64,000 nucleotides of DNA from Rhodospirillaceae bacterium (lineage in GTDB: Bacteria > Pseudomonadota > Alphaproteobacteria > UBA8366 > Aestuariispiraceae): positions 418,448-482,447 of the forward strand of contig PAQY01000002.1 in NCBI GenBank assembly GCA_002709955.1. The letters run 5' to 3'. Under the pieces are notes generated by a model. It did not search any database and was not told where the DNA came from. It saw nothing but the letters and a program-made list of their open reading frames with translations. Position 1 is the first letter of the stretch, and every line of letters begins with the position of its first letter. A program made the translations under genes and the position numbers. This document shows positions 7,745-18,605 of the stretch, in pieces.

Positions 7745-10162
7745 ATGCAAGAACTCAAAACCGCCGTGGAATTGCCTGTCCTGCCATTGCGCGACATTGT
7801 GGTTTTCCCTCATATGATCGTGCCGCTGTTTGTGGGTCGCGACAAATCTGTGCGCGCCCTGGAAGATGTGATGCAGGATGACAAACAAATCCTGTTGGTC
7901 ACCCAGAAGAATGCGGGCGAAGACGATCCCAAGGCGGATGATATCTATGATGTCGGAACGGTCGCGACCGTTCTTCAGCTTTTGAAATTGCCCGATGGCA
8001 CCGTAAAGGTGCTGGTCGAAGGCGTGCAGCGTGCCCGGATCACACAATTCACCGCCACGGATGATTTCTTCCAGGTTCAGGCGGAAATGATTGATGATCC
8101 CGAAGAACCCGAAGCGGACCTGCAGGCCTTGAGCCGCGCCGTGGTTGGTCAGTTTGAACAATATATCAAGCTGAACAAGAAGGTTCCGGCAGAGGTGATG
8201 ATTTCGATCAATCAGATCGAAGAAGCCTCCCGACTGGCCGATACCGTTGCACAGCATCTGACACTGAAAATTTCTGACAAGCAGGATTTGCTGGAACTGG
8301 AAACGGTTTCGCTGCGGATGGAAAAGATCTTCGGCTTTATGGAAGGCGAGATCAGCGTTCTGCAGGTCGAAAAGCGCATCCGCAACCGCGTTAAGCGGCA
8401 GATGGAGAAGACCCAGCGCGAATATTATCTGAACGAGCAGATGAAGGCGATTCAGAAGGAATTGGGCGAGGGCGAAGACGGCAAGGACGAATTGTCCGAA
8501 CTGGAAGAACAGATTGAAAAGACCCGCCTGTCCAAGGAAGCCAAGGAAAAGGCGCTGGGCGAGTTGAAAAAACTGCGTTCCATGAGCCCGATGTCTGCGG
8601 AAGCGACGGTGGTGCGGAACTATCTGGACTGGCTGTTGTCGATTCCGTGGAAAAAGCGGTCCAAGGTTAAAACCGATCTGCGCGAAGCCAAGGAAACGCT
8701 GGATACCGATCATTATGGTCTGGAGAAGGTCAAAGAGCGGATTCTGGAATATCTTGCGGTGCAGGCGCGTCAGAAGAAACTTAAAGGCCCGATCCTGTGC
8801 CTCGTTGGCCCACCGGGTGTGGGTAAGACGTCTCTGGGTAAATCGATTGCGAAGTCCACCGGGCGTTCCTTTGTGCGGATGAGCCTGGGCGGCGTGCGCG
8901 ACGAATCGGAAGTGCGCGGACACCGTCGGACCTATATCGGATCGATGCCCGGTAAGGTCATTCAGGGCATGAAGAAGGCGAAAAAGTCCAATCCGCTTTT
9001 CCTGTTGGATGAAATTGACAAGCTGGGCGCTGATTGGCGCGGGGACCCATCTTCGGCATTGCTGGAGGTGTTGGATCCGGAACAGAACAGCACGTTCAAC
9101 GATCATTATCTGGAAGTGGATTATGATCTGTCCGACGTGATGTTCGTGACGACCGCCAATACCTTGCGGATGCCCCAGCCTTTGATGGATCGCATGGAGA
9201 TCATTCGCATTCCCGGTTATACCGAGGATGAGAAGGTTGAAATTGCGAAGCGTCACCTGATCAGCAAGCAACGCGGGGAAAATGGTCTGACCGAGAAGGA
9301 ATGGTCGATCACGGATGCGGCGCTGAAAGATCTGATCCGCTATTACACGCGCGAAGCAGGGGTCCGCAGCCTGGAACGGGAAATTGCGAATTTGGCCCGC
9401 AAATCCATCAAGGAAATCATGATGGGCGAGCGTGATTCGGTTGCCATTGATGTGGACAATCTGGGCACCTATGCCGGTATTCGGAAATTCCGCTTTGGCG
9501 AGATTGAAGATGAAGACATGGTTGGTGTGGTCACCGGTCTGGCCTGGACCGAGGTTGGTGGTGAATTACTGTCGATCGAAGGGGTTCTGGTGCCTGGAAA
9601 GGGCCGCGTTACAAAGACCGGGAAACTGGGCGATGTGATGCAGGAATCCATTCAGGCGGCTGAAAACCTGATCAAGAGCCGCGCTGTCTCTTTCGGGATC
9701 AAGCCAACGATCTTCAACAAGAACGATATCCATGTTCACGTTCCGGAAGGGGCGACCCCGAAAGATGGTCCGTCAGCCGGTGTTGCTATGGTCACAGCAA
9801 TTGTTTCCATTCTGACCAGTGTTCCGGTGAAACGGGATGTGGCCATGACGGGCGAAATCACCCTGCGGGGTCGCGTTCTGCCCATCGGTGGTCTGAAGGA
9901 AAAACTGTTGGCGGCCCTTCGTGGGGGAATCAAGACGGTTCTGATTCCAAAGGATAACGAAAAGGATCTGGCCGACATTCCCGATAACGTCCTTAAAGGC
10001 ATGACCATTATTCCGGTCAGCACAGTTGATGAGGTTCTGGGCCATGCCCTGGTTTCCCCATTGGTGCCAATTGAATGGTCCGCCGAAGATCAGGAACGGG
10101 CCGATGCGCCAGTTTGGTCGCGCGAATCGGGGGATGACCGTGATGGGGCCATCGCTCACTAA
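7745..10162 (+). CDS. lon: ATP-dependent endopeptidase La (Lon)
   Basis: Lon degrades misfolded and regulatory proteins in the cytoplasm. It has the N-terminal substrate-binding LAN domain (about 1-200), an AAA+ domain with Walker A GPPGVGKT and Walker [10 protein letters not shown], and a C-terminal peptidase domain. The catalytic dyad is Ser677 (DGPSAGVA) and Lys720 (GGLKEKL), 43 residues apart as in E. coli. The reading frame has in-frame ATGs at 7730, 7739 and 7745. The last is chosen because GGAGAG at 7732-7737 is correctly spaced only for it. It gives 805 residues, a normal length. It sits behind a heat-shock-type promoter and ahead of its own terminator. Confidence 0.98.
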   Translation: MQELKTAVELPVLPLRDIVVFPHMIVPLFVGRDKSVRALEDVMQDDKQILLVTQKNAGEDDPKADDIYDVGTVATVLQLLKLPDGTVKVLVEGVQRARITQFTATDDFFQVQAEMIDDPEEPEADLQALSRAVVGQFEQYIKLNKKVPAEVMISINQIEEASRLADTVAQHLTLKISDKQDLLELETVSLRMEKIFGFMEGEISVLQVEKRIRNRVKRQMEKTQREYYLNEQMKAIQKELGEGEDGKDELSELEEQIEKTRLSKEAKEKALGELKKLRSMSPMSAEATVVRNYLDWLLSIPWKKRSKVKTDLREAKETLDTDHYGLEKVKERILEYLAVQARQKKLKGPILCLVGPPGVGKTSLGKSIAKSTGRSFVRMSLGGVRDESEVRGHRRTYIGSMPGKVIQGMKKAKKSNPLFLLDEIDKLGADWRGDPSSALLEVLDPEQNSTFNDHYLEVDYDLSDVMFVTTANTLRMPQPLMDRMEIIRIPGYTEDEKVEIAKRHLISKQRGENGLTEKEWSITDAALKDLIRYYTREAGVRSLEREIANLARKSIKEIMMGERDSVAIDVDNLGTYAGIRKFRFGEIEDEDMVGVVTGLAWTEVGGELLSIEGVLVPGKGRVTKTGKLGDVMQESIQAAENLIKSRAVSFGIKPTIFNKNDIHVHVPEGATPKDGPSAGVAMVTAIVSILTSVPVKRDVAMTGEITLRGRVLPIGGLKEKLLAALRGGIKTVLIPKDNEKDLADIPDNVLKGMTIIPVSTVDEVLGHALVSPLVPIEWSAEDQERADAPVWSRESGDDRDGAIAH

Positions 10163-10214
10163 ATAGCCTGATTTTGGGGTGTTTCCCCTAATGTTCGGGT
10201 GAAAATGGGTTAAA

Positions 10215-10258
10215 ACAGGGCGTCGGTGTTGCTATACCGGCGCCCTGTATTTTATTTC
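10215..10258 (+). terminator. rho-independent terminator of lon
   Basis: ACAGGGCG at 10215-10222 pairs with CGCCCTGT at 10241-10248, with inner CGGT/ACCG pairing, followed by ATTTTATTT. Confidence 0.8.
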
Positions 10259-10333
10259 AGGCTTTTGTTACTAAATTTACCAACAAGATATCTAAAAATC
10301 CGCAGAAAACCGGGCGAAATTAAGTGTTTCGCG

Positions 10334-10363
10334 TTGACGGATATCCTCAATTACCCTTACACT
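10334..10363 (+). promoter_or_regulatory. sigma70-type promoter of hup
   Basis: TTGACG at 10334-10339 and TACACT at 10358-10363 are 18 bases apart. The transcript would start near 10370, about 54 bases before the HU start codon. Confidence 0.55.
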
Positions 10364-10423
10364 TTGCCTCGTTCGGATAATCCTATCCAATTTTTAACAT
10401 CCCGAAACATTAGGGGGGTTCCT

Positions 10424-10696
10424 GTGAATAAGAACGATCTCGTCGCTGCCGTTGCCGATTCAGCCGGCCTGTCCAAAGCCGATGCCGCTAAAGCGGTTGA
10501 CGGTGTTCTCGAAGCCATTACCGGTCAGCTGAAAGCTGGCGGTGATGTGCGTATCGTAGGATTTGGCACTTTCGCTGTTAGCAAGCGTGCAGCGTCTAAA
10601 GGCCGCAATCCTCAGACCGGTGCGGAAATCAACATTCCGGCATCCAATCAGCCGAAATTCAAGGCTGGTAAAGGTTTGAAGGACGCTGTCAACTAA
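10424..10696 (+). CDS. hup: DNA-binding protein HU
   Basis: HU is a small dimeric nucleoid protein that bends DNA. The 90-residue product has the usual helical N-terminal half and the beta-arm signature GFGTFAVSKRAASKGRNPQTG, with the DNA-intercalating NP proline in the arm. The frame is open from 10226, but the GTG at 10424 is the start: it gives the standard HU N-terminus MNKNDLVAAVA and a strong AGGGGGGT ribosome site lies just before it. HU directly after lon is a common alphaproteobacterial and gammaproteobacterial order. Confidence 0.97.
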   Translation: MNKNDLVAAVADSAGLSKADAAKAVDGVLEAITGQLKAGGDVRIVGFGTFAVSKRAASKGRNPQTGAEINIPASNQPKFKAGKGLKDAVN

Positions 10697-10739
10697 GACC
10701 GCGAATCGAAGCAGGCAACTGTTTCACTGAATTAAAACC

Positions 10740-10778
10740 AACCGCTCTCATAAATTTTGAGGGCGGTTGATTTTTTTT
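10740..10778 (+). terminator. rho-independent terminator of hup
   Basis: AACCGCTCTCA pairs with TGAGGGCGGTT (11 bp with one G-T pair), followed by GA and a run of eight T, 43 bases after the hup stop. Confidence 0.9.
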
Positions 10779-10789
10779 GAAAGCAAGGT

Positions 10790-10818
10790 TTGATCCTTCG
10801 CCAAAGGCACGCTATAGA
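10790..10818 (+). promoter_or_regulatory. sigma70-type promoter of tRNA-Val
   Basis: TTGATC at 10790-10795 and TATAGA at 10813-10818 are 17 bases apart. The predicted start point is only a few bases before the mature tRNA at 10832. Confidence 0.6.
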
Positions 10819-10831
10819 CCCCCTCACACAG

Positions 10832-10907
10832 GGGCGGTTAGCTCAGCTGGCAGAGCATCTCGTTTACACCGAGAGGGTCGGCGGTTCGATCCCGTCACCG
10901 CCCACCA
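10832..10907 (+). tRNA. tRNA-Val (anticodon TAC)
   Basis: The acceptor stem GGGCGGT pairs with ACCGCCC, followed by A and an encoded CCA. The anticodon arm TCTCG-TTTACAC-CGAGA shows anticodon TAC, which reads GUN valine codons. The GGTTCGATCC T-arm is present and the length of 76 bases is standard. Confidence 0.97.
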
Positions 10908-11264
10908 TGTGTTCCTCCTGAAAAATCTTTGAGTTTTTTGTTTTCATTCTTAGGGGTGAAAATGTGTGGGAACGCATGTCGTTTTTCAGGAATTATTTTC
11001 TTTCACCTTTTCGTATGCTGCTTCAAGAGACTGAATGCGCGTCCCGTTTTAATGTCATGCTATGCGTTGGGGCGGCAAAATAGTGCGCCAATTGAATGGT
11101 GGGCCGACTATCCGTCAGAATCGCAGCCGCTGCTGATAGGATGTCAGTGGGCATAATGTCTGAAATTTAAAAATAGTGTGGATGGCACAGACATTCTAAA
11201 CGCCCGATTTTCGCACTCCCTCGCTTTTTCTTGCAAAAAATATGTCATGCGCGTCGTTGGTTGC
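10908..11264 (+). other. intergenic stretch between two tRNA genes
   Basis: About 360 bases without a supported gene. A short frame at 10929-11156 encodes a cysteine- and phenylalanine-rich peptide without family features or ribosome site, and I do not accept it. A T-rich run near 10929-10951 follows tRNA-Val, but without a clear hairpin. Confidence 0.5.
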
Positions 11265-11293
11265 TTGACAGGGGGGAGGTGGTGCAATATCAC
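11265..11293 (+). promoter_or_regulatory. sigma70-type promoter of tRNA-Asp
   Basis: A perfect -35 box TTGACA at 11265-11270 is 17 bases from TATCAC at 11288-11293. The start point would be near 11300, about 34 bases before the tRNA. Confidence 0.65.
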
Positions 11294-11333
11294 CCGTCTC
11301 GCTGAGGACGGATCGTTGCTCAGCCACCCATGC

Positions 11334-11410
11334 GGGGGTGTAGCTCAGTTGGTTAGAGTGCCGGCCTGTCACGCCGGAGGTCGCGGGTTCGAGCCCCGTC
11401 ACTCCCGCCA
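11334..11410 (+). tRNA. tRNA-Asp (anticodon GTC)
   Basis: The acceptor stem GGGGGTG pairs with CACTCCC with one G-T pair, followed by discriminator G and an encoded CCA. The anticodon arm CCGGC-CTGTCAC-GCCGG shows anticodon GTC. The T-arm reads GCGGGTTCGAGCCCCGT. The length of 77 bases is normal. Confidence 0.97.
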
Positions 11411-11728
11411 TTTTCTCAAAGTATTTCAATTATTTCGCGGATCTCCAGCCGGGGGTCCGTATCGCCGTGCTGCGCTGCGTCAATTCACCCTGTCTGGAGA
11501 CTTTTAAGTCCCTTCAACAGCTACTATAGTAACACATCGCCTGGGGTCGTTTTGGCATGCGAAGCCTTGACCGGATCGATCCGGCATGCGAAATGGCGGT
11601 GCGTTAGAAGGGCGTGTTCAGTCCCCCCTGGTTAAAAGGGTGATCAACTGAACCGTTTTGGGACATGGGGATTGTGGGGCGTTCTTCAAGCCGCCTTAAA
11701 TCCCTCTTTAACCGGTGCGGAGACCGCG
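11411..11728 (+). promoter_or_regulatory. upstream region of the nuo operon
   Basis: About 318 bases without a gene. A TATAGT box at 11525-11530 could be a -10 element. The decamer GGCATGCGAA occurs twice, at 11554-11563 and 11583-11592, flanking the perfect 14-base palindrome CCGGATCGATCCGG (11571-11584). Further down, GTTCAGT (11616-11622) can pair with ACTGAAC (11647-11653), forming a leader hairpin. These are candidate control elements for the complex I operon; none is proven. Confidence 0.45.
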
Positions 11729-12094
11729 ATGGAAGAGCTGCTGAGCCAATACTTCCCAATCTTGGTTTTCCTTGGGATCGCGATGGGCATTGCGATACTC
11801 ATGGTGGGTGGCAGCATGATTGCCGCGAAACAGCATCCCGACTCTGAAAAATTATCGGCCTATGAATGTGGCTTTGAGGCGTTTGACGACGCGCGGTCGC
11901 GGTTTGATGTCCGGTTTTACCTGGTCACATTGCTTTTCATCATCTTCGACCTGGAAGTTGCATTCCTGTTTCCTTGGGCTGTTGCCTTGGGGGATATCGG
12001 ATTGTTCGGTTTCTGGTCGATGGTGGTCTTCCTGGGCGTGTTGACCATTGGTTTTATTTACGAATGGCGCAAAGGGGCACTGGAATGGGAGTAA
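11729..12094 (+). CDS. nuoA: NADH-quinone oxidoreductase subunit A
   Basis: NuoA is a small membrane subunit of proton-pumping complex I, at the junction of the peripheral and membrane arms. The 121-residue product has three hydrophobic segments and the conserved [20 protein letters not shown] loop containing the redox-sensitive cysteine. The frame is open from a TTG at 11672, but the ATG at 11729 with GGAG before it gives the usual length. It opens the 14-gene nuo operon and overlaps nuoB by ten bases. Confidence 0.96.
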   Translation: MEELLSQYFPILVFLGIAMGIAILMVGGSMIAAKQHPDSEKLSAYECGFEAFDDARSRFDVRFYLVTLLFIIFDLEVAFLFPWAVALGDIGLFGFWSMVVFLGVLTIGFIYEWRKGALEWE

Positions 12095-12630
12095 CCACCG
12101 GTCATCAAGGAACCGTGCTGCCACCTGGCCCCGGTCAGGATCTGGCGCTGGATGCGGTTACCGACGCGCTGCAGGACAAGGGCTTTGTCGTTGCGAATCT
12201 GGACAAGCTGGTCAACTGGGCGCGCACAGGGTCGCTGTGGCCGATGACCTTTGGTCTGGCCTGCTGCGCCGTGGAAATGATGCATGCGTATATGCCGCGC
12301 TATGACCTGGACCGATTTGGTGTTGTTCCGCGCGGCAGTCCCCGTCAGTCAGATGTCATGATCGTTGCTGGAACGCTGACCAATAAAATGGCCCCGGCGC
12401 TGCGCAAGGTTTATGACCAGATGGCAGAGCCGCGCTGGGTTATTTCCATGGGGTCCTGCGCGAATGGGGGGGGCTATTATCACTATAGCTATTCCGTCGT
12501 GCGCGGCTGTGACCGAATTGTCCCGGTCGATATCTATGTCCCTGGATGCCCGCCCACTGCAGAAGCCCTGGTTTACGGTGTGCTGCAATTGCAAAAGAAA
12601 ATTCGGCGTACTGGAACGATCCTGCGATAA
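12085..12630 (+). CDS. nuoB: NADH-quinone oxidoreductase subunit B
   Basis: NuoB holds the terminal [4Fe-4S] cluster N2 that passes electrons to quinone. The tandem cysteines [17 protein letters not shown] and VPGCPP provide the four ligands. The start is the ATG at 12085, inside the end of nuoA, giving 181 residues with a short N-terminal extension [15 protein letters not shown] before the conserved core. An upstream in-frame start at 11974 would overlap nuoA too far. Confidence 0.97.
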   Translation: MGVTTGHQGTVLPPGPGQDLALDAVTDALQDKGFVVANLDKLVNWARTGSLWPMTFGLACCAVEMMHAYMPRYDLDRFGVVPRGSPRQSDVMIVAGTLTNKMAPALRKVYDQMAEPRWVISMGSCANGGGYYHYSYSVVRGCDRIVPVDIYVPGCPPTAEALVYGVLQLQKKIRRTGTILR

Positions 12631-12681
12631 GCGGTTTCGGGTCGGCATGTCAGTCCGTTTTGATATGAAGTTAGGGTGATC

Positions 12682-13314
12682 ATGAGCGCGACACGCGAAG
12701 CCTTGAGAGACCTTGGGGCGTATATCGAGTCCAAATTCGGCGAGCAGATGGACAGCCAGACCCTGATCAATGGGGAACTGGTGGTGACAATCTCGTGCCA
12801 GAATTTGCTGAAGCTGTGTAAGTTTCTGCGCGATGATTCGCATTGCCTGTTCAGCCAGTTGATCGACATTTGCGGGGTGGATTTTCCAGAGCGGGAAAAG
12901 CGTTTCGAAGTTGTCTATAACCTGTTGAGCATGAAGCATAATATCCGCTGTCGCGTGAAAGTGATCGCTGATGCGGACACCACGGTGCCATCCGTCGTAT
13001 CGATCTGGCCTGCGGCGGATTGGTACGAGCGTGAAGTCTGGGACATGTATGGTGTGTTCTTTGGCGACCACCCGGACCTGCGCCGCATTCTGACGGATTA
13101 TGGCTTTGATGGTCATCCCCAGCGTCGCGATTTCCCGCTGACCGGTTTTGTTGAATTGCGCTATGACGAAGAACAACGTCGGGTCGTCTATGAGCCCGTC
13201 AAATTGACACAGGAATTTCGTAGCTTCGACTTTATGAGCCCGTGGGAGGGGATGACCCCGAAACTGCCGGGGGACGAGAAAGCCGAAGAGCAGGCTGAAG
13301 GGGATAAGGCATGA
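12682..13314 (+). CDS. nuoC: NADH-quinone oxidoreductase subunit C
   Basis: NuoC is the 30-kDa peripheral-arm subunit that packs against NuoD. The signature [20 protein letters not shown] and the following [19 protein letters not shown] are present. The ATG at 12682, five bases after TTAGGG, is preferred over the GTG at 12676; this gives 210 residues. The acidic tail [13 protein letters not shown] is not conserved. NuoC and NuoD are separate genes, overlapping by four bases (ATGA), not fused as in some gammaproteobacteria. Confidence 0.97.
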   Translation: MSATREALRDLGAYIESKFGEQMDSQTLINGELVVTISCQNLLKLCKFLRDDSHCLFSQLIDICGVDFPEREKRFEVVYNLLSMKHNIRCRVKVIADADTTVPSVVSIWPAADWYEREVWDMYGVFFGDHPDLRRILTDYGFDGHPQRRDFPLTGFVELRYDEEQRRVVYEPVKLTQEFRSFDFMSPWEGMTPKLPGDEKAEEQAEGDKA

Positions 13315-14546
13315 GCCTCACCGAGCCGTTCGATAGAAGTCTTGCCAATAAGGCCTTGGGTGGGACCGATCAGGATCCGACCATCAAAACCCTTACGATG
13401 AATTTTGGCCCCCAGCATCCAGCCGCCCATGGCGTGTTGCGTATGGTGATGGAGATGGACGGGGAGGTGATCGAACGCCTGGACCCGCATATCGGCCTGT
13501 TGCATCGTGGCACGGAAAAGCTGATCGAATATAAAACCTATCTTCAGGCGATCCCCTATTTTGATCGGTTGGACTATGTCGCACCAATGGCGCAGGAGCA
13601 CGCCTTCTGTCTGGCGACAGAGCGTCTGTTGGGGCTGGAAGTGCCCTTGCGCGGCCAGTATATGCGCGTCTTGTTTGACGAGATCAGCCGGATTTTGAAT
13701 CATCTGCTGAACGTGCCCGCCTATGCCCTGGATGTCGGGGCCATGACGCCGATGTTGTGGGCGTTTGAAGAGCGCGAAAAGCTGATGGAGTTTTATGAAG
13801 GCGTTTGCGGTGCGCGCATGCATGCCGCCTTTTATCGCGTCGGCGGTGTTCACCAGGACATGCCGCCCCCGATGGCGGAGAAGATTGGGGAATGGGTCGA
13901 TGGTTTCCCTAAATTCATCGATGACCTGGAAAACATGCTGACGGAAAACCGCATTTTTAAACAGCGGTCCGTCGATATCGGGATTATTTCGCCAGAAGAC
14001 GCCATGGCCTGGGGCCTGACCGGGCCGGTATTGCGGGCATCCGGAATTGCCTGGGACTTGCGCAAATCACAACCTTACGAGGTCTATGATCGCTTGGACT
14101 TCGATATCCCAACCGGCAAGACTGGGGATTGTTATAGCCGATATCTGGTTCGGGTTGAGGAAATGCGGCAATCCCTGTCGATCATTAAACAATGTCTGCG
14201 GGATATGCCCAGCGGGCCCGTTTTGACGGAAAACACGAAGGTTGCCCCACCACGACGGGGTGATATGAAGCGGTCGATGGAAGCATTGATCCATCATTTC
14301 AAACTGTATACCGAAGGCTTCCATGTGCCGGAGGGGGAAACCTATACAGCCGTCGAAGCCCCCAAAGGGGAATTTGGCGTCTATCTGGTGTCCGATGGAT
14401 CGAACAAGCCGTATCGCTGTAAAATCCGGGCACCGGGCTTTGCGCATCTGCAGGTAATGGATCACGTCTGTAAGGGACATATGCTGGCTGATTCGGTGGC
14501 CGTGCTGGGCTCTTTCGATGTCGTGTTTGGAGAGATCGACCGCTAG
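13311..14546 (+). CDS. nuoD: NADH-quinone oxidoreductase subunit D
   Basis: NuoD forms the quinone-binding cavity together with NuoB. The 49-kDa family features [14 protein letters not shown] near the N-terminus, [12 protein letters not shown] and the C-terminal DVVFGEIDR are present. The product is 411 residues, with about 20 extra N-terminal residues before the conserved core. Translation is likely coupled to nuoC through the overlapping ATGA. Confidence 0.98.
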   Translation: MSLTEPFDRSLANKALGGTDQDPTIKTLTMNFGPQHPAAHGVLRMVMEMDGEVIERLDPHIGLLHRGTEKLIEYKTYLQAIPYFDRLDYVAPMAQEHAFCLATERLLGLEVPLRGQYMRVLFDEISRILNHLLNVPAYALDVGAMTPMLWAFEEREKLMEFYEGVCGARMHAAFYRVGGVHQDMPPPMAEKIGEWVDGFPKFIDDLENMLTENRIFKQRSVDIGIISPEDAMAWGLTGPVLRASGIAWDLRKSQPYEVYDRLDFDIPTGKTGDCYSRYLVRVEEMRQSLSIIKQCLRDMPSGPVLTENTKVAPPRRGDMKRSMEALIHHFKLYTEGFHVPEGETYTAVEAPKGEFGVYLVSDGSNKPYRCKIRAPGFAHLQVMDHVCKGHMLADSVAVLGSFDVVFGEIDR

Positions 14547-14578
14547 TCGCGGTTTGTCCTGTAAGGGTAGGTTAGACG

Positions 14579-15184
14579 ATGAGTGCTGAGAGCTTTGAAT
14601 TCACCGGCGACTTCCTGAAGGAAGCCCAGCGGAATATTGCAAAATATCCGCAAGGGCGTCAGCAATCGGCCGTTCTCACCTTATTGTTCCTGGCACAGGA
14701 ACAGCGCCATGATCAGGGTCATTACTGCGACGAAGCGGTTATGCGCACAATCTCTGAAATGCTGGATATGCCCTATATCCGCGTGATGGAGGTTGCCAGT
14801 TTCTTCACCCAGATCAATCTGGAACCAGTTGGCGAGTTTCATATCCAACTGTGCGGAACAACGCCGTGCATGTTGCGTGGCGCGGAAGACATCAAGTCCG
14901 CGATTGAATCGAAGCTTGGCATTCATGCGGGACAGACGACACCGGACAAGAAATTCACCCTGACAGAGGTTGAATGCCTGGGGGCCTGCTGTAACGCGCC
15001 GATGGTTCAGATCAACGATGATTACTTTGAGGATCTGACCCCCGATATCATGACGGGCCTGATCGAGAAATTGGCTAAGGGGGAAGCTGTGACGCCCGGT
15101 CCTCAGAATGGACGCTCCGGCTCTGAGCCGGAAGGTGGCCCGAAAACCCTGCAAACCGGCCCTGCGCCGCAGATCAGAAGCTAA
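14579..15184 (+). CDS. nuoE: NADH-quinone oxidoreductase subunit E
   Basis: NuoE is the 24-kDa subunit with a [2Fe-2S] cluster (N1a) in the NADH-oxidising module. The ligands are visible as CGTTPC and, later, CLGAC. The family core ends near residue 165; the remaining tail of about 35 residues is rich in Gly, Pro and Ser and is probably disordered. It lies between nuoD and nuoF with short gaps. Confidence 0.97.
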   Translation: MSAESFEFTGDFLKEAQRNIAKYPQGRQQSAVLTLLFLAQEQRHDQGHYCDEAVMRTISEMLDMPYIRVMEVASFFTQINLEPVGEFHIQLCGTTPCMLRGAEDIKSAIESKLGIHAGQTTPDKKFTLTEVECLGACCNAPMVQINDDYFEDLTPDIMTGLIEKLAKGEAVTPGPQNGRSGSEPEGGPKTLQTGPAPQIRS

Positions 15185-15196
15185 GGGGGCCGACAG

Positions 15197-16507
15197 ATGC
15201 CAGATTGGTCGCCACTTCAGGACGAAGACCGGATTTTCAAGAATCTTTACGGATATCATTCGTGGAACTTGGAATCGGCGAAAAAGCGCGGTGCCTGGGA
15301 CAATACCAAGGCATTGATTGACCTTGGCCGTGACAAGATTGTTGAGATCGTTAAGGCATCCGGCTTGCGCGGGCGCGGCGGGGCAGGGTTCCCGACCGGC
15401 CTGAAATGGTCGTTCATGCCCAAGGCAACGTCGGACAAACCGTCCTATTTGGTCGTGAATGCTGATGAATCAGAGCCCGGCACCTGTAAGGACCGGGAGA
15501 TCATGCGCAATGATCCCCATACCTTTATCGAAGGTTGCCTGCTGGCCTCCATCGCGATGGGTGCGCATCATTGTTATGTCTATATTCGTGGCGAATATCG
15601 CTACGAATACAACATTCTTGAAAAGGCTGTTGCCGAAGCCTATGAGGCCGGTCTGGTCGGCCCGAAGGCCTGTGGCAGTGACTATCCATTTGATATTTAT
15701 ATCCATCATGGCGCGGGCGCATATATCTGTGGTGAAGAAACCGCACTGTTGGAAAGCCTGGAAGGCAAGAAGGGCCAGCCGCGCCTGAAACCGCCTTTCC
15801 CGGCGATGGCGGGCCTGTATGGGTGCCCGACCACAGTGAACAATGTGGAAAGCATCGCGGTTGCGCCAGCCATCCTGCGCCGTGGGGCTGAATGGTTCCT
15901 GGGCTTTGGTCGCGAAAACAATGCTGGCACGAAGCTGTTCTGTGTCTCAGGCCATGTTGAGAAGCCCTGTAACGTTGAAGAAGCCATGTCGATCCCGCTG
16001 AAAGAATTGCTGGAACGGCATTGCGGCGGTGTGCGCGGCGGTTGGGACAATCTGAAGGCGGTGATCCCGGGCGGATCGTCCGTGCCGCTGCTGCCCAAGG
16101 ATATCTGCGACACGGTGCTGATGGATTTCGATGCGCTGAAGGAACAGAAGTCCGGCCTGGGAACGGCAGCGGTGATCGTCATGGATCAGTCCACCGATGT
16201 CATCAAGGCGATCGCCCGGTTGAGCTATTTTTATAAGCACGAAAGCTGTGGTCAGTGCACCCCGTGCCGCGAAGGCACCGGCTGGATGTGGCGCGTGATG
16301 GAACGGTTGGTTAAGGGGCAGGCAGAGATCGAAGAGATCGACACCCTGCTGGAAGTCACCAAACAGGTTGAAGGTCACACGATCTGTGCGCTTGGCGATG
16401 CAGCAGCCTGGCCGATCCAGGGGCTGGTCCGCCATTTCCGCGACGAAATCGAAGATCGCATCAAAAACCGCACCCGCGTCGCCGTTGGCGCGGTCGCGGC
16501 TGAATAA
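15197..16507 (+). CDS. nuoF: NADH-quinone oxidoreductase subunit F
   Basis: NuoF binds NADH and FMN and holds [4Fe-4S] cluster N3, the entry point for electrons. The glycine-rich [13 protein letters not shown] motif binds the nucleotides, [14 protein letters not shown] lies in the FMN site, and [14 protein letters not shown] supplies three cluster cysteines, with a fourth in [10 protein letters not shown]. The length of 436 residues is normal. Confidence 0.98.
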   Translation: MPDWSPLQDEDRIFKNLYGYHSWNLESAKKRGAWDNTKALIDLGRDKIVEIVKASGLRGRGGAGFPTGLKWSFMPKATSDKPSYLVVNADESEPGTCKDREIMRNDPHTFIEGCLLASIAMGAHHCYVYIRGEYRYEYNILEKAVAEAYEAGLVGPKACGSDYPFDIYIHHGAGAYICGEETALLESLEGKKGQPRLKPPFPAMAGLYGCPTTVNNVESIAVAPAILRRGAEWFLGFGRENNAGTKLFCVSGHVEKPCNVEEAMSIPLKELLERHCGGVRGGWDNLKAVIPGGSSVPLLPKDICDTVLMDFDALKEQKSGLGTAAVIVMDQSTDVIKAIARLSYFYKHESCGQCTPCREGTGWMWRVMERLVKGQAEIEEIDTLLEVTKQVEGHTICALGDAAAWPIQGLVRHFRDEIEDRIKNRTRVAVGAVAAE

Positions 16508-16523
16508 GGATAGGGCGCTCGAT

Positions 16524-18605
16524 ATGGCGACGATAACGATCAAGATTAACGGGCAAGAGCAAGAGGTCGAGCAGGGCATGACCGTGCTGCAGGCCTGTGA
16601 GCAGGCCGGCGTCGAAGTGCCGCGCTTTTGCTATCATGAGCGTCTGTCGGTCGCGGGCAATTGCCGTATGTGTCTGGTTGAGGTGAAGCCTGGCCCGCCG
16701 AAGCCTGCCGCGTCCTGCGCGCTGCCGGTGGCCCCCAATCAGGAAATCTTCACCGAATCCGAAATGGTGGTGAAGGCGCGCAAGGGCGTGATGGAATTCC
16801 TGTTGATCAATCATCCGCTGGATTGCCCGATCTGTGACCAGGGCGGCGAATGCGACCTGCAGGATCAGGCCATGGCCTTTGGCCGCGACGGGTCTCGCTA
16901 TACCGAGAATAAGCGCGCGGTGAAGGACAAATATATGGGCCCCCTGATCAATACGATCATGACCCGGTGCATTCATTGCACGCGCTGTGTGCGCTTTGTC
17001 GCGGAAGTCGCGGGCGCGGAAGAAATCGGCCTGCTGAACCGGGGCGAAAATGCTGAAATTTCAAGCCTGGAGCAGGCGGTCGACAGCGAATTGTCTGCCA
17101 ATGTCATTGATTTGTGCCCGGTCGGCGCCCTGACATCCAAACCCTATCAGTACAATGCACGTCCCTGGGAATTGAAGAAGACCGAAAGCGTGGATGTGAT
17201 GGACGCCGTTGGTTCCAACATCCGCGTCGATGCGCGCGGGAATGAGGTTCTGCGAATCCTGCCGCGCCTGAATGAAGACGTGAATGAGGAATGGATTTCT
17301 GACAAGACGCGCTATGCCTGTGACGGGCTGCGCCGTCAGCGTTTGGACAAGCCGTACATCCGGGGCATGGATGGCAAGCTGAAACCGGCAAGCTGGCAGG
17401 ATGCCATGGCTGCTGTCGCCAAGGCGGCAAATGGCCTGAAAGGGGAGCAGATCGCCGCCCTGACCGGGGATCAGGCCTGTGTGGAAAGCGTCTATTCCCT
17501 GAAGAAGCTGATGGACCTGATGGGTTCCCCCAATCTAGATTGCCGTCAGGATGGGGCCAAGCTGGACGCTGGCGTGCGCGCCGGTTACATCTTCAACACC
17601 ACGATTGCTGGAATCGAACAGGCTGATGCGCTGTTGATCGTCGGCGCGAATATTCGGTGGGAAGCCCCGATTATCAATGCCCGCATTCGCAAGCGTTGGC
17701 TGACCGGCGCGTTGCAGGTTGCGACCATCGGCGAACAGATCAAAACGACCTATGACAGCGATTATCTGGGGGCTGGCCCTGAGACTTTGAGCGCTGTTGC
17801 GGATGGCAGTCATCCTTTTGCAGAAATTTTGAAATCTGCTGAAAACCCGATGATCATTGTCGGGCAGGGCGCTTTGACGCGCAAGGATGGCGCGGCGGTT
17901 CTGGCCGCAGCGAAGAAAATTGCTGATATCAGTGGCATGATTAAGGAAGACTGGAACGGCTTTAACGTTCTGCACACCGCGGCCAGCCGCGTTGGGGCGC
18001 TGGATGTTGGATTCGTCCCTGGCGACAAGGGGGCTGATCGTGACGGCATTCTGGCTGGTGCGGCAACGGGCGCGATTAAGCTGGTCTATCTGTTGGGAAC
18101 CGATGAAATGGACCTGGCCCCGTTGAAAGACAGTGGTGCCTTTGTCGTCTATCACGGTCACCATGGGGATAAGGGCGCGCATGTCGCCGATGTGATCTTC
18201 CCGGGTGCGGCCTATACCGAAAAGAATGCGACCTATGTGAACACGGAAGGGCGCGTTCAACTGGCCCGTCGGGCGACCTTCCCACCAGGCGAAGCAAAGG
18301 ATGATTGGGCGATCATACGCGCCCTGTCCGAAACGCTGGGTAAACCCTTACCCTGGATCAGTTTTGATGAATTGCGCATGGCGATGCGCGGGGCCCATCC
18401 GCATCTGGCACGCATTGATGATGCAGAACCGGCAAGCTGGGCTGATTTTGGCACGCCTGGCGCGATGGACGCGGCCGCCTTTACCACGCCGATTGAGAAT
18501 TTTTATATGACCGACCCGATTTCGCGGGCGTCGGAGACGATGGCGGAATGCACACAGACATTTGTGCTGGACCGTAACGGGAAGGGGACCGGGACCCATG
18601 GCTGA
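16524..18605 (+). CDS. nuoG: NADH-quinone oxidoreductase subunit G
   Basis: NuoG is the 75-kDa subunit that carries several iron-sulfur clusters in series. The N-terminal ferredoxin domain has cysteines in [17 protein letters not shown] and [21 protein letters not shown] and [10 protein letters not shown] supply further cluster ligands. The rest is a molybdopterin-oxidoreductase-like domain without the cofactor. The start is the ATG at 16524 (AGGATAGGG before it); the frame opening at 16368 lies inside nuoF. The product has 693 residues, and its end overlaps nuoH by eight bases. Confidence 0.97.
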   Translation: MATITIKINGQEQEVEQGMTVLQACEQAGVEVPRFCYHERLSVAGNCRMCLVEVKPGPPKPAASCALPVAPNQEIFTESEMVVKARKGVMEFLLINHPLDCPICDQGGECDLQDQAMAFGRDGSRYTENKRAVKDKYMGPLINTIMTRCIHCTRCVRFVAEVAGAEEIGLLNRGENAEISSLEQAVDSELSANVIDLCPVGALTSKPYQYNARPWELKKTESVDVMDAVGSNIRVDARGNEVLRILPRLNEDVNEEWISDKTRYACDGLRRQRLDKPYIRGMDGKLKPASWQDAMAAVAKAANGLKGEQIAALTGDQACVESVYSLKKLMDLMGSPNLDCRQDGAKLDAGVRAGYIFNTTIAGIEQADALLIVGANIRWEAPIINARIRKRWLTGALQVATIGEQIKTTYDSDYLGAGPETLSAVADGSHPFAEILKSAENPMIIVGQGALTRKDGAAVLAAAKKIADISGMIKEDWNGFNVLHTAASRVGALDVGFVPGDKGADRDGILAGAATGAIKLVYLLGTDEMDLAPLKDSGAFVVYHGHHGDKGAHVADVIFPGAAYTEKNATYVNTEGRVQLARRATFPPGEAKDDWAIIRALSETLGKPLPWISFDELRMAMRGAHPHLARIDDAEPASWADFGTPGAMDAAAFTTPIENFYMTDPISRASETMAECTQTFVLDRNGKGTGTHG

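Noticed and set aside
10929-11156. 75-residue open reading frame between tRNA-Val and tRNA-Asp
   Set aside because: No ribosome site, unusual Cys/Phe-rich composition, and no family motif.
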